Assembly: GCF_904848585.1 (NCBI RefSeq) | Contig: NZ_CAJHCR010000009.1 | Location: forward strand, 186,001-250,000 | Origin: Paraburkholderia kirstenboschensis | GTDB taxonomy: Bacteria > Pseudomonadota > Gammaproteobacteria > Burkholderiales > Burkholderiaceae | Reading direction: 5' to 3' | Length of the DNA: 64,000 nt | In this document: in pieces, positions 27,761 to 37,063 of the stretch | How the letters are laid out: each line of letters starts with the position of its first letter | Numbering within the stretch: the stretch's first letter is position 1 | Program-made: the position numbers and the translations under genes | Notes under the pieces: model-generated | What the model saw: only the letters and a program-made list of their open reading frames with translations | Database searches by the model: none | What the model was told of the DNA's origin: nothing

Positions 27761-28504
27761 CTATTGCGCTGCCTGAACGAGCACCGGCGTGTCGCGATAC
27801 AGATTGGGGAACATACGCTTCAGATTGGCCACCTTCGGCATGTCATAGAGCGCGATGTACGCCGAGTTCGGATGCTGCGTCAAATAGTTCTGGTGATAGA
27901 ACTCCGCGGGATAGAAGCCTTTGAACGGCTCCGCCCTCGTCACGATCGGCGCTGCGAACGCATGGGCCTTCTCGAGTTGCGCGATGTAGCCCTGTGCGAC
28001 GCGCCGCTGCATATCGTTCAGGGGAAACACCGCGGACCGATATTGCGTGCCGCTGTCCGGCCCCTGGCGATCGAGTTGCGTCGGGTCGTGAATCACCGAG
28101 AAATACACCTGCAACAACTGGCCGTAGGTGACCTGCGTGGGATCGAACGTGACCTGCACGGATTCCGCGTGGCCGGTCGCGCCGCCGCTGACCGTTTCAT
28201 ATTTGGCGGTGTCGCGCTGGCCGCCCGAATAGCCCGACACGGCCTGCTTCACGCCCCGCACATGCTGGAATACGCCCTGCACGCCCCAGAAGCAGCCGCC
28301 TGCGAACACGGCGGTTTCCTCGTGAGCCGTGGCTGCGGCGACCGGCTCATCGAGCGCGGGCGGCGCGATCGCCACCGCGCCCTCGGATGAAAACGCCATT
28401 CGTTGCGCCAGCAGCAGCGCGAGCGCGCCGAAGCCAACGGAGAGTGAAAGCCTGGCCGCGCGCGAGCGGACGCGCTTGCCGTCGATATGTGTGTCCATGT
28501 TCAT
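27761..28504 (-). CDS. msrA: Peptide methionine sulfoxide reductase MsrA, exported form
   Basis: The 247-residue enzyme reduces methionine-S-sulfoxide in proteins. The catalytic GGCFWG motif is present (VFAGGCFWGVQG), as are GYSGG and GHAESVQVTFDP. An N-terminal hydrophobic segment after Arg residues (about 12-40) makes it longer than cytosolic MsrA (about 180) and suggests export to the periplasm. The start is ATG 28504, preceded by AGGAC. The C-terminus lacks the resolving-cysteine extension of E. coli MsrA, since no Cys follows the catalytic one. Confidence 0.9.
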   Translation of the reverse strand: MNMDTHIDGKRVRSRAARLSLSVGFGALALLLAQRMAFSSEGAVAIAPPALDEPVAAATAHEETAVFAGGCFWGVQGVFQHVRGVKQAVSGYSGGQRDTAKYETVSGGATGHAESVQVTFDPTQVTYGQLLQVYFSVIHDPTQLDRQGPDSGTQYRSAVFPLNDMQRRVAQGYIAQLEKAHAFAAPIVTRAEPFKGFYPAEFYHQNYLTQHPNSAYIALYDMPKVANLKRMFPNLYRDTPVLVQAAQ

Positions 28505-28661
28505 GATGTCCTGTCCTGATTCCGCCTTCGCAAAGGCACGCGGTTCACTCTTGCCGGCGCGGGTTGCGTATGACTCGAGTGTCCACAGTGTTAGTCGCAC
28601 ATGCGCCGCGTTAATGACAGCATGCGCGCCTTTCTCGCTTCGTGCCTGATCACGACGAGCG

Positions 28662-29189
28662 TCAGAGCGGGAATCGGGTCGTCGACAAAATCTCCTTGAG
28701 CACCATGAACGAGCGGATTTGCCGCACACCCGGCAAATACAGCAGCTGTTCCGCGTGAAGACGGTTGAAGCTGTCGCTGTCGCGCGTGCGGATCGTCATG
28801 AAGTAATCGAATTCGCCAGTCACGACGTGGCACTCCATACAACCCGCCACTTTCTGCGCGGCTTTCTCGAACTCGGCAAACGATTCGGGCGTTGAGCGAT
28901 CGAGCACCACGCCGATGATGACGAGCATGCCGGCGCCCGCTGCCTTCGGGTCGATCAACGCGACAACGCCACGAATCAACCCCGATTCCTTGAGCCGCTC
29001 GACTCGCCGCAAGCAAGCCGGCGCGCTCAGTTTCACCTTCGCAGCGAGAGCGACGTTCGAGATCGACGCGTCCGTTTGCAATTGACGCAGGATCGCCCGG
29101 TCGATGCGATCGAGCGATTGAAGCGGATCCGCGTGGGTGCTTGCCGTGGCGCGCGTTACAGCAGGGTTGCGAACTTTTGTTTTGTCCAT
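28662..29189 (-). CDS. acdR: Lrp/AsnC-family regulator, probable AcdR
   Basis: The 175-residue protein has an N-terminal Lrp-type HTH (LDRIDRAILRQLQTDASISNVALAAKVKLS...CLRRVERL) and a C-terminal RAM ligand domain (VIIGVVLDRSTPESFAEF...VTGEFDYFMTIRTRDSDSF). It is divergent from acdS across 160 bases. In proteobacteria this exact arrangement is the AcdR-acdS pair, in which the Lrp-like protein activates ACC deaminase when ACC is present. The identification therefore rests on family plus position. Confidence 0.88.
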   Translation of the reverse strand: MDKTKVRNPAVTRATASTHADPLQSLDRIDRAILRQLQTDASISNVALAAKVKLSAPACLRRVERLKESGLIRGVVALIDPKAAGAGMLVIIGVVLDRSTPESFAEFEKAAQKVAGCMECHVVTGEFDYFMTIRTRDSDSFNRLHAEQLLYLPGVRQIRSFMVLKEILSTTRFPL

Positions 29190-29349
29190 TCGGTGTTATT
29201 CACAATTACGATAGGCGTTCCGCATTGTCGCACTACCAAAATTTCGGCTGCGTGAATTTCTTCGCAAGCTCATTTCCCGGCGTTTTTTCTACCATGTGTT
29301 GAACGCGGCTCCCGCTCACCGCGCCGAACCCACCGACCACGGAGATACC

Positions 29350-30366
29350 ATGAACCTGCAACGATTCCCCCGCTATCCGCTCACTTTCGGGCCGACACCC
29401 ATCCAGCCGCTCAAGCGGCTGAGCGATCATCTGGGCGGCAAGGTGCATCTCTATGCCAAGCGCGAGGATTGCAACAGCGGCTTCGCGTTCGGCGGCAACA
29501 AGACGCGCAAGCTCGAATACCTGATTCCCGAAGCGCTCGCGCAAGGTTGCGACACGCTGGTGTCGATCGGCGGCATCCAGTCGAATCAGACGCGCCAGGT
29601 CGCGGCCGTGGCCGCGCATCTCGGCATGAAGTGCGTGCTCGTGCAAGAGAACTGGGTCAACTATTCGGACGCGGTGTACGACCGCGTCGGCAACATCCAG
29701 ATGTCGCGCATTCTCGGCGCAGACGTGCGCCTCGTGCCGGACGGCTTCGACATTGGTTTTCGCAAGAGCTGGGAAGACGCGCTCGAAAGCGTGCGCGCCG
29801 CCGGCGGCAAGCCATACGCGATTCCGGCAGGCTGCTCGGATCATCCGCTGGGCGGTCTCGGCTTTGTCGGTTTCGCGGAGGAAGTGCGCCAGCAGGAGGC
29901 GGAACTCGGCTTCAAGTTCGACTACATCGTGGTGTGCTCGGTGACGGGCAGCACGCAAGCCGGCATGGTGGTGGGTTTCGCCGCCGACGGCCGCGCGGAT
30001 CGGGTGATCGGTATCGACGCGTCAGCGAAACCGGCGCAGACCCGCGAGCAGATCACGCGAATCGCCAGTCGAACCGCCGAAAAAGTGGGCCTCGGGAGAG
30101 ATATCACGGCTAACGACGTCGTGCTCGACGAACGCTTCGGCGGCCCCGAATACGGTCTGCCGAACGACGGCACGCTGCAAGCGATCCGCCTATGCGCCCG
30201 CCTGGAAGGCGTGCTCACCGATCCGGTGTACGAAGGCAAGTCGATGCACGGCATGATCGACATGGTGCGCAACGGCGAATTTCCCGAGGGCTCGCGCGTG
30301 CTCTATGCGCATCTTGGCGGCGTGCCTGCCCTGAACGGCTATAGCTTTATCTTCCGCGACGGCTGA
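29350..30366 (+). CDS. acdS: 1-aminocyclopropane-1-carboxylate (ACC) deaminase
   Basis: AcdS cleaves ACC, the plant ethylene precursor, to ammonia and 2-oxobutanoate, and so lowers host ethylene. The 338-residue length is exact for the family. The residues that separate true ACC deaminases from D-cysteine desulfhydrases are all present: K51 (PLP), S78, Y294, E295 and L322. The ATG at 29350 has GGAGA upstream. The gene is divergent from acdR. This is the clearest pointer to a plant-associated lifestyle. Confidence 0.96.
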   Translation: MNLQRFPRYPLTFGPTPIQPLKRLSDHLGGKVHLYAKREDCNSGFAFGGNKTRKLEYLIPEALAQGCDTLVSIGGIQSNQTRQVAAVAAHLGMKCVLVQENWVNYSDAVYDRVGNIQMSRILGADVRLVPDGFDIGFRKSWEDALESVRAAGGKPYAIPAGCSDHPLGGLGFVGFAEEVRQQEAELGFKFDYIVVCSVTGSTQAGMVVGFAADGRADRVIGIDASAKPAQTREQITRIASRTAEKVGLGRDITANDVVLDERFGGPEYGLPNDGTLQAIRLCARLEGVLTDPVYEGKSMHGMIDMVRNGEFPEGSRVLYAHLGGVPALNGYSFIFRDG

Positions 30367-30378
30367 TCGCCGAGCCAT

Positions 30379-30417
30379 GCAGCGGCCCGAGTTCGTTTTC
30401 GAACGTTGGGCCGTTGC
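30379..30417. terminator. Hairpin between acdS and the LysR gene
   Basis: GCAGCGGCCC (30379-30388) pairs with GGGCCGTTGC (30408-30417), with an inner GTTCG-TTTT-CGAAC stem. It lies between converging genes and probably ends both transcripts. Confidence 0.65.
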
Positions 30418-30426
30418 TGTTGATAA

Positions 30427-31317
30427 CTACGCTGCGAGACGCTTTTTCAGATGCTTGCGCAGAAAGTCGACGAAAGCACGAATGGTCAGCGAGCTTTGCC
30501 GGTGCTGAGGGTAGACGGCATAGACACCCGTCGGGCTCGGCAGGAATTCATCGAGCACCGTGACCAGCTGGCCGCTTCGCAGCGCGTCGGCGACAATAAA
30601 ATCAGGAAGCCGAACTATTCCAAGGCCGGCAACCGCCGCATCGCGGATCAGGTCGCCATTGTTGGCCCGCAGCGGCCCGTGTACCTCAAAGCCCTTCAAC
30701 GCGCCCTCCACTGAAAAATCCCACGTCACCACGCCGCCGTGCCCGTACAGCAGGCATGAATGGCGCGCGAGATCGGCAGGCGTGGCGGGGGCGCCGCGAC
30801 GGCGCAGATAGCCCGGGCTGCAACACGCGACGAGACTCACATCTACCAGTTTTTGCGCGATGAGCGTGGAATCGGGCAACACGCCGATTCGTACAGCCAT
30901 GTCGAAGCCCTCGCCGACCACGTCGACGGTGCGGTCGCTCAACTCCATGTCGAAGCGCACGTCGCCATGCTCGCGCAGAAAGTCCGCGACGAGCGGTGAC
31001 AGATGCATCATGCCGAACGACATCGGCGCGCTCACCTTGAGCAGCCCACGCGGCCCGGCCCGCCGCAGCGACATGGCCTGCTCCGCTTCCTCTACCTCGC
31101 CCAAGATGCGTTTGGCGCGCTCGTAGAACTCCTGACCCAGCTCTGTGACGGCCAGCTTGCGAGTGTTGCGGACGAGGAGCGGCACGCCGAGCGCTTCTTC
31201 GAGCGCCATGACGCGACGGCTGACGAACTGCTTCGACAGAGAGAGGCGCTTTGCGGCCGCGGTGAAGTTGTGAGCGTCGACCGCAGCGACGAAGATGCGC
31301 ATGTCATCGAGTTGCAT
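30427..31317 (-). CDS. LysR-family transcriptional regulator
   Basis: The 296-residue protein has the LysR HTH (MRIFVAAVDAHNFTAAAKRLSLSKQFVSRRVMALEE, residues 6-41) and an effector domain like that of the CrgA/PA-type subgroup (GLLKVSAPMSFG..HLSPLVADFLREH). It is divergent from the pirin gene across 180 bases, an arrangement in which such regulators often control the pirin gene. Confidence 0.87.
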   Translation of the reverse strand: MQLDDMRIFVAAVDAHNFTAAAKRLSLSKQFVSRRVMALEEALGVPLLVRNTRKLAVTELGQEFYERAKRILGEVEEAEQAMSLRRAGPRGLLKVSAPMSFGMMHLSPLVADFLREHGDVRFDMELSDRTVDVVGEGFDMAVRIGVLPDSTLIAQKLVDVSLVACCSPGYLRRRGAPATPADLARHSCLLYGHGGVVTWDFSVEGALKGFEVHGPLRANNGDLIRDAAVAGLGIVRLPDFIVADALRSGQLVTVLDEFLPSPTGVYAVYPQHRQSSLTIRAFVDFLRKHLKKRLAA

Positions 31318-31497
31318 GGTTATTGTCCACTTAGGCGAGACGGTGTTTCCATTTTCCTGTCGATTATAGCCCTCCGAGTTGACCTAAACTGTCGTTCATG
31401 GATCGCGGACAAGCACTTGCCCGGATCGCCCGCAACGCAAGTTGCATGGACCCCAGAACATGCGCTTCACGCAGACTCTGGTCGACAGGAGAAAAAG

Positions 31498-32223
31498 ATG
31501 CTTGAAATCAGACATGCCAATCAACGCGGCCGTGCGGAACACGGCTGGCTCAGCTCGCGTCATACGTTTTCGTTCGCGAACTACCATGATCCGAAGCAGA
31601 ACGGCTTCTCCGACCTGCTCGTGATCAACGACGACCGTGTCGCGCCGGCCCAAGGCTTCGGCAAGCACCCGCATCGCGATATGGAAATCTTCTCGTACGT
31701 TCTGGAAGGCGCGCTCGAGCATAAGGACACAATGGGCACCGGCTCGGTGATCGTGCCGGGCGACATTCAGTTGATGAGCGCGGGAACCGGCGTGGCGCAC
31801 AGCGAATACAACCATTCGAAGAGCGAGCCGGTGCACTTTCTGCAGATCTGGATAGCGCCGGCGCAAAAAGGCACCCCGCCGCGCTATCAGCAACAGCACT
31901 TCAGCGCGGACGACAAGCGCGGTGTGCTGCGCCTCGTTCTGTCGCCGGACGGCGCGAACGGTTCGCTGGTGTTGCAACAGGACGCACGCGTTTATGCCGG
32001 ACTCTTCAACGGCGACGAAACCGCGCAAGTGGAACTGGCGAGCAACCGTTATGCATACGTGCATGTGGCGCGCGGCAGCGTGACGGTCAACGGCGTGGAA
32101 CTCGGCGAAGGCGACGGCGCCCGTGTACGCGGCGAAGAAGCGCTGACCTTCGCCCAAGGCCGCGACGCGGAAGTGCTGGTGTTCGATCTGCGCGACAACG
32201 AAGTGTCGGAGTTGTGGGCCTAA
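31498..32223 (+). CDS. Pirin family protein
   Basis: The 241-residue bicupin has the N-terminal pirin metal site GFGKHPHRDMEIFSYVLEGALEHKD with three His and one Glu ligands, and the MSAGTGVAHSEYNHS motif. Bacterial pirins of this group include YhhW-like quercetinases and iron-dependent redox proteins; the substrate is not known here. The ATG at 31498 has GGAG eight bases ahead. It ends at the intrinsic terminator at 32259. Confidence 0.9.
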   Translation: MLEIRHANQRGRAEHGWLSSRHTFSFANYHDPKQNGFSDLLVINDDRVAPAQGFGKHPHRDMEIFSYVLEGALEHKDTMGTGSVIVPGDIQLMSAGTGVAHSEYNHSKSEPVHFLQIWIAPAQKGTPPRYQQQHFSADDKRGVLRLVLSPDGANGSLVLQQDARVYAGLFNGDETAQVELASNRYAYVHVARGSVTVNGVELGEGDGARVRGEEALTFAQGRDAEVLVFDLRDNEVSELWA

Positions 32224-32258
32224 GCCGTTCGCCTCCGCAGGCTTATGCTTGAGCAAGA

Positions 32259-32291
32259 GCCGCCCGGTTTCACAACCGGGCGGCCTTTTTT
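32259..32291 (+). terminator. Intrinsic terminator after the pirin gene
   Basis: GCCGCCCGGTT (32259-32269) and AACCGGGCGGC (32274-32284) form an 11-base-pair stem with a four-base loop, followed by CTTTTTT. Confidence 0.9.
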
Positions 32292-32351
32292 GCGCCTTGC
32301 GCCGGCTCTCAGCGCAATCTGCCGGGAAGCCGTGTACACATCCGCCCACCA

Positions 32352-32385
32352 GATAAAACGGCGGCCCGCGGGCCGCCGTCGTTCA
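32352..32385 (-). terminator. Intrinsic terminator after ahpF
   Basis: A perfect 22-base palindrome (32358-32379) lies 31 bases beyond the ahpF stop. On the minus strand it is followed by TTTATCT. Confidence 0.8.
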
Positions 32386-32409
32386 CTACATGTGAAGCTT
32401 TACGGCCGG

Positions 32410-34002
32410 TCAAACCGCAGCTTCGGCTTCGACCTCACTAACGGCTTCCGTTTCCTCGCTGTTGCGGATCAGATGATCGAACGCGCTGAGCGATGCCTTC
32501 GCGCCCTCGCCGACCGCAATCACGATCTGCTTGAACGGCACCGTGGTTACGTCGCCCGCTGCGAACACGCCCGGCACCGACGTCGCACCGCGTGCGTCGA
32601 CGATGATCTCGCCGTGCTTCGACAACTCCACCGTGCCCTTCAGCCACTCGGTGTTCGGCACCAGACCGATCTGCACGAATACGCCTTCCAGTTCGACGTT
32701 CTTCACTTCGCCCGAACGCAGGTCCTTGTAGACGAGACCGTTGACCTTCTTGCCGTCGCCGGTGATTTCGGTAGTCCGCGCCTGGGTGACGATGGTCACA
32801 TTAGCGAGGCTGCGCAACTTGCGTTGCAGCACTTCGTCTGCACGCAGCGTAGCGCCGAATTCGAACAGCGTGACTTCTCGGACGATACCCGCGAGGTCGA
32901 TTGCCGCTTCCACGCCCGAGTTGCCGCCACCGATCACCGCGACGCGCTTGCCCTTGAAGAGCGGTCCGTCGCAGTGCGGGCAGTACGCCACGCCGTGATT
33001 GCGGTACTCGCGCTCGCCCGGCACGTTGATTTCGCGCCAGCGCGCGCCCGTCGCGAGAATGATCGTTTTGGCCTTCAGCACCGCGCCGTTCGCGAGACGC
33101 ACCTCGTTGATGCGGCCGGGGATCAGCGTTTCGGCACGCTGCACGTCCATGATGTCGACTTCATACGTTTTCACGTGCTGTTCGAGCGCCGTGGCGAACT
33201 TCGGCCCTTCGGTCTCCGTTACGGAGACGAAGTTCTCGATAGCCAGCGTGTCGAGTACCTGACCGCCGAAGCGTTCCGCGACAACGCCCGTCGCAATGCC
33301 TTTGCGCGCCGAATAAATCGCCGCAGCTGCGCCAGCGGGGCCGCCGCCGACGATCAGTGTGTCGAACACCGGCTTCTTTTCCAGTTCCTTCGCGGCACGC
33401 GCACCGGCGTTGGTGTCGAGCTTCGCGAGGATTTCCTTCACGCCGCTACGGCCCTGGCCGAACACTTCGCCGTTGAGAAACATGGTCGGCACAGCCATGA
33501 TCTGGCGCGAGTCGACTTCGTTCTGGAACAGCGCGCCGTCGATCGCCACGTGGCGAATGCGCGGGTTGATGAGCGCCATTACGTTCAGCGCCTGCACGAC
33601 TTCCGGGCAGTTCTGGCACGACAGCGAGAAATACGTTTCAAATTGGTAGTCGCCGTCGAGACTGCGGATCTGTTCGATCACCGCGTCGTCGAGTTTGACC
33701 GGATGGCCGCCGACCTGCAGCAATGCGAGGACGAGCGACGTGAACTCATGCCCCATCGGAATGCCCGCGAAGCGGATGCCGATGTCCTTGCCCGGCTCGC
33801 CGATCGAGAACGACGGCTTGCGTTCGCTGTCATCGCGACGTTCGATCACGGTGACGCGTTCCGACAACGTCGCGATATCGTTCAGCAATGCCAGCAGCTC
33901 TTGCGATTTTGCGCTGTCGTCGAGCGACGCGACGATCTCGATAGGCCTGCTAACCTTTTCGAGGTACGTTTTCAACTGAGTCTTGAGATTGGCATCAAGC
34001 AT
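32410..34002 (-). CDS. ahpF: Alkyl hydroperoxide reductase subunit F (AhpF)
   Basis: The 530-residue NADH-dependent flavoprotein disulfide reductase recharges AhpC. The N-terminal tandem thioredoxin folds carry SCQNCPEV. The C-terminal half is thioredoxin-reductase-like, with GGGPAGAAAAIYSAR for FAD, YCPHCDGPLF for the active disulfide and VAVIGGGNSGVEAAIDL for NADH. It lies 166 bases downstream of ahpC in the same direction. The gap contains a CGTGTCC-GATA-GGACACG hairpin (34049-34066) that could separate or attenuate the two messages. Confidence 0.96.
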   Translation of the reverse strand: MLDANLKTQLKTYLEKVSRPIEIVASLDDSAKSQELLALLNDIATLSERVTVIERRDDSERKPSFSIGEPGKDIGIRFAGIPMGHEFTSLVLALLQVGGHPVKLDDAVIEQIRSLDGDYQFETYFSLSCQNCPEVVQALNVMALINPRIRHVAIDGALFQNEVDSRQIMAVPTMFLNGEVFGQGRSGVKEILAKLDTNAGARAAKELEKKPVFDTLIVGGGPAGAAAAIYSARKGIATGVVAERFGGQVLDTLAIENFVSVTETEGPKFATALEQHVKTYEVDIMDVQRAETLIPGRINEVRLANGAVLKAKTIILATGARWREINVPGEREYRNHGVAYCPHCDGPLFKGKRVAVIGGGNSGVEAAIDLAGIVREVTLFEFGATLRADEVLQRKLRSLANVTIVTQARTTEITGDGKKVNGLVYKDLRSGEVKNVELEGVFVQIGLVPNTEWLKGTVELSKHGEIIVDARGATSVPGVFAAGDVTTVPFKQIVIAVGEGAKASLSAFDHLIRNSEETEAVSEVEAEAAV

Positions 34003-34168
34003 GGCTATTCGATTCCGTGACGATGGGGTGTTGGGTTCCCGGTCCCGCTCGTGTCCGATAGGACACGGGCGAACCGGGGACGCGCGAACCGCTGTATGAA
34101 GCGGCCCGCACGCCGATGCGCCGCGAAGGCGCTACAACTACTGCCTGAGGCTTTGAAGCTGCTAAACC

Positions 34169-34732
34169 TTAGATCTTGCCGATCAGGTCGAGCGACGGGG
34201 TCAGCGTTTCAGCGCCCGGCGTCCACTTGGCGGGGCAGACTTCACCCGGATGAGCCGCGATGTATTGCGCAGCTTGCACCTTGCGCAGCAGTTCGCTCGC
34301 GTCACGGCCGATGCCGTTGTCGTGGACTTCGCACAGCTTGATCTCGCCTTCCGGGTTGATCACGAACGTGCCGCGCAGCGCCAGACCTTCTTCTTCGATC
34401 AGCACGTCGAAGTTGCGCGAGATTGCGAGAGTCGGGTCAGCGATCATCGGGTACTTGATCTTCTGGATCGTGTCCGACGTGTCGTGCCATGCCTTGTGCG
34501 TGAAGTGCGTGTCGGTCGACACGCTGTAGATTTCAACGCCGAGCTTCTGGAAATCGGCGTAGCGATCGGCCAGGTCACCCAGTTCGGTCGGGCAAACGAA
34601 GGTGAAGTCGGCCGGATAGAAAACGAAAACCGACCACTTGCCCTTCAGGCTTTCTTCAGTGACGGTCACGAAATCGCCATTGTGATAAGCCTGTGCCTTG
34701 AACGGTTTGACTTGACTATTGATGATCGGCAT
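34169..34732 (-). CDS. ahpC: Alkyl hydroperoxide reductase subunit C (peroxiredoxin AhpC)
   Basis: The 187-residue typical 2-Cys peroxiredoxin reduces peroxides and is recycled by AhpF. The peroxidatic C47 lies in FVCPTELGDLADRY and the resolving C166 in HPGEVCPAKW. The C-terminal tail is complete. The upstream region carries an OxyR-like site, which matches the usual peroxide regulation of ahpC. Confidence 0.97.
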   Translation of the reverse strand: MPIINSQVKPFKAQAYHNGDFVTVTEESLKGKWSVFVFYPADFTFVCPTELGDLADRYADFQKLGVEIYSVSTDTHFTHKAWHDTSDTIQKIKYPMIADPTLAISRNFDVLIEEEGLALRGTFVINPEGEIKLCEVHDNGIGRDASELLRKVQAAQYIAAHPGEVCPAKWTPGAETLTPSLDLIGKI

Positions 34733-34822
34733 TTACTGAGTCCTCTTTCGGAGTGGTTGGAAAGTGGAGTCAGTATGTCAGACAGCGCTTAATAGGTAAA
34801 GTGGATTGTTTTAATTATATTG

Positions 34823-34837
34823 ATAGATTTGCGCTAT
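34823..34837 (-). promoter_or_regulatory. OxyR-like half operator upstream of ahpC
   Basis: ATAG-N7-CTAT is seen exactly, 90 bases upstream of the ahpC ATG. Full OxyR sites have two such elements spaced by seven; here the second is poor. The assignment is by consensus and context only. Confidence 0.55.
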
Positions 34838-34855
34838 CCGATCCAGCCCCGCCGG

Positions 34856-36856
34856 CTATCGCACGCCTTCTGCTTTCAGCAGCCGCCAGAGCGTAGTGCG
34901 GCCGATGCCGAGCGCCCGACTTGCCGCTGCGCGGTTGCCGCCGCAGCGTTCGAGCGCCTTCAATACGTCGTCACGGCTCGGCGCGACGCGGCCGGCGCCC
35001 GCGGTGGTGGCGTCCGCGGCAGTTTTGGTAAGCCTCGCGCTCACGTCTGCATGCCCCATCCGGCTGAATTCGGGGAATAGCGCCAGCAGATCGGGCTGGA
35101 CGATGCCGTCCCGATCGTCGCGCTGATCACTCGCTGCATCGCCGAGATAGATCGCTGCGCGCGCCAGCAGATTATCCAGTTCGCGTACGTTGCCCGGCCA
35201 CGCGTAGCGCTCGAAGAGCGGCGCCAGAAACTTCAGCGCGCGCCCGATTGCCGCTTCAGACAACCCATATTGGAGCGCACTGCGGCTTAACAAGTGCCGC
35301 GCGAGCGGAGCGACGTCGGCGCGCCGCTCACGCAGCGGCGGCAATTCTATCTGAAGCAGATTCAGACGAAAATACAGATCCGCGCGAAACGCGCCCTCGT
35401 CGACGAGCCCGTGCAGATCGCGGTGCGTGGCGGCTATCACCCGCACGTCGATGGGCGTCGCGCGGCCCGAGCCGAGCTTCATCACCTCGCGTTCCTGGAG
35501 CACGCGCAGCAGCCGGCTTTGCAGCGCCGGCGGCATTTCGCCGATTTCATCGAGGAAAATGGTTCCCGTGTGAGCCATTTCAAACAGGCCCGGCTTGCCA
35601 CCGCGCCGCGCGCCGGTGAACGCGCCTTCCTCGTGACCGAACAGTTCGCTTTCGATCAGCCCCTCAGGCAGCGCCGCGCAATTGAACGCGACGAACGGAT
35701 TGCCGCGCCTCGCGCTCGCATTGTGGATGCCCTGCGCGACCAGTTCCTTGCCGGTGCCGCTCTCGCCGGTCAACAAGACGGTCGCGTCGTGCGCCGCGCC
35801 GGCCCGCGCGAGCCGGCGCACACGTTCGAGCGCCGCCGACTCGCCGATCAGATCGTCCAGCCGATGCCGCGCAACCAGATGCTTCGGCCGCTGACTGGTG
35901 CGCAGCGACCGGTCGATCCGCTGTGCGACCAGCGCGTCCTGCGCCGTCACGACGAAGCCCGAGCGCGCGCCCTGCTCGACTATCGGCACGCAATTGACGA
36001 TCACCGAACGCTCGCCGATCTGCTCGACGCGCTCGTCGAGCGCGCCGTCACCTTGCAGCGCCTTGCGCAGCCACGGGCCGACCGTCCGTGCGAGTTGCGC
36101 CGGGAGGTCCCGGTCGCGCTCGAGGCCCAGCAGATCGAGCATGGCCGGGTTGACGGCTTCGAGCTGACCGGCGTCGTCGAAGGCCGCCACGCCGTCGCGC
36201 AGATGCGCCACGATCGTGTTCAGGCGCACGCGCTTGGACTCCTTCTGCCGGCTCACGCGCGCCAGTTCGACCGAGCGCTCGAACGCTTCCTCGACGGCGC
36301 CGAGCGAGTACAGGAACACGCTCTCGAGACCCGCCTGCTGCGCCAGATCGCAAGCCATGCCCGGTCCGATGATCACACGGCAGCCTTCGGCGGCGAGGTT
36401 ACTCACAGCGGTTCTGACTTCATCGACCGAGCGGTACGCGCGCTGTTTCAGGTCGACCCTCAACCAGCCGCTGAGACCGGCCAGTTCATGCGAGATGGTT
36501 TCGTGCAGCACGAGCCCGACCGGCCCGCTGGGCCAGAGGGTGGTGGCGCGGGTGATCGCGCTCAGCATGTCGAAGCCGTTCACCTTCACCATGACGACCG
36601 GCACGCTCAGGTGGTCGCGCAAGTAGGCGCCGTTCGAGCCCGCCGCGAGGACGACGTCGACGGAGCCCGCATCGACGTACGCCTGTAGCGCGGCGACAGC
36701 CGCGCCATAGCCTTCGCGGATCGAGAAAAATCTTGCGCGGCCGGCGTAGCGCGGCGCAATAGTCTCGCAAAGCGACTCCAGGCGACTGATACTGACTAAT
36801 GCAATGCCCGGGCGGCCCGGATCTGCGTTGACGGGAGACGGAGCAAAGGTCGACAC
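34856..36856 (-). CDS. Sigma-54-dependent activator of the PrpR type
   Basis: The 666-residue enhancer-binding protein has a PrpR_N sensory domain (about 17-200), a PAS-like region (about 205-310), the AAA+ domain (Walker A GESGTGKE, sigma-54 contact loop GAFTGA) and a Fis-type C-terminal HTH (GNRAAASRALGIGRTTLWRLL). PrpR_N regulators respond to 2-methylcitrate or related acids. The GTG start has GGAG eight bases upstream. It is divergent from an isocitrate-lyase family gene with a sigma-54 promoter and a dyad in between. No prpC or prpD gene is in the window, so I do not name it prpR. Confidence 0.88.
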   Translation of the reverse strand: MSTFAPSPVNADPGRPGIALVSISRLESLCETIAPRYAGRARFFSIREGYGAAVAALQAYVDAGSVDVVLAAGSNGAYLRDHLSVPVVMVKVNGFDMLSAITRATTLWPSGPVGLVLHETISHELAGLSGWLRVDLKQRAYRSVDEVRTAVSNLAAEGCRVIIGPGMACDLAQQAGLESVFLYSLGAVEEAFERSVELARVSRQKESKRVRLNTIVAHLRDGVAAFDDAGQLEAVNPAMLDLLGLERDRDLPAQLARTVGPWLRKALQGDGALDERVEQIGERSVIVNCVPIVEQGARSGFVVTAQDALVAQRIDRSLRTSQRPKHLVARHRLDDLIGESAALERVRRLARAGAAHDATVLLTGESGTGKELVAQGIHNASARRGNPFVAFNCAALPEGLIESELFGHEEGAFTGARRGGKPGLFEMAHTGTIFLDEIGEMPPALQSRLLRVLQEREVMKLGSGRATPIDVRVIAATHRDLHGLVDEGAFRADLYFRLNLLQIELPPLRERRADVAPLARHLLSRSALQYGLSEAAIGRALKFLAPLFERYAWPGNVRELDNLLARAAIYLGDAASDQRDDRDGIVQPDLLALFPEFSRMGHADVSARLTKTAADATTAGAGRVAPSRDDVLKALERCGGNRAAASRALGIGRTTLWRLLKAEGVR

Positions 36857-36880
36857 GTGAGACGCTCCAGGAGAGAGGGT

Positions 36881-36911
36881 TGAAACGTTCCGCGAAACGT
36901 TTCATGGAACG
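36881..36911. promoter_or_regulatory. Overlapping dyads, candidate enhancer sites for the sigma-54 activator
   Basis: TGAAACGTT (36881-36889) and AACGTTTCA (36896-36904) form a 9-N6-9 dyad. A second dyad, CGTTCC (36886-36891) with GGAACG (36906-36911), overlaps it around the palindrome GAAACGTTTC. The centre lies about 110 bases upstream of the sigma-54 promoter, a usual enhancer distance. Confidence 0.6.
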
Positions 36912-36997
36912 CTCAGGCATTCTGCCACGAAACGCCGGCCGCGAGTTCGCCTCACCCAAGCGCTTGATTCCGCTTGGATAGTTCCCAGCGCTGAGGT

Positions 36998-37016
36998 ATT
37001 GGCATACTTTCTGCAA
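36998..37016 (+). promoter_or_regulatory. Sigma-54 (-24/-12) promoter of the isocitrate-lyase family gene
   Basis: TTGGCATACTTTCTGCA has GG (37001-37002) and GC (37013-37014) separated by exactly 10 bases, as sigma-54 promoters need. It lies about 50 bases upstream of the start codon and beside a sigma-54 activator gene. Confidence 0.8.
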
Positions 37017-37063
37017 TTTCCACCCTGCTCGCCTTACTCACCTTTCCCCCGGAGACAACCGTC

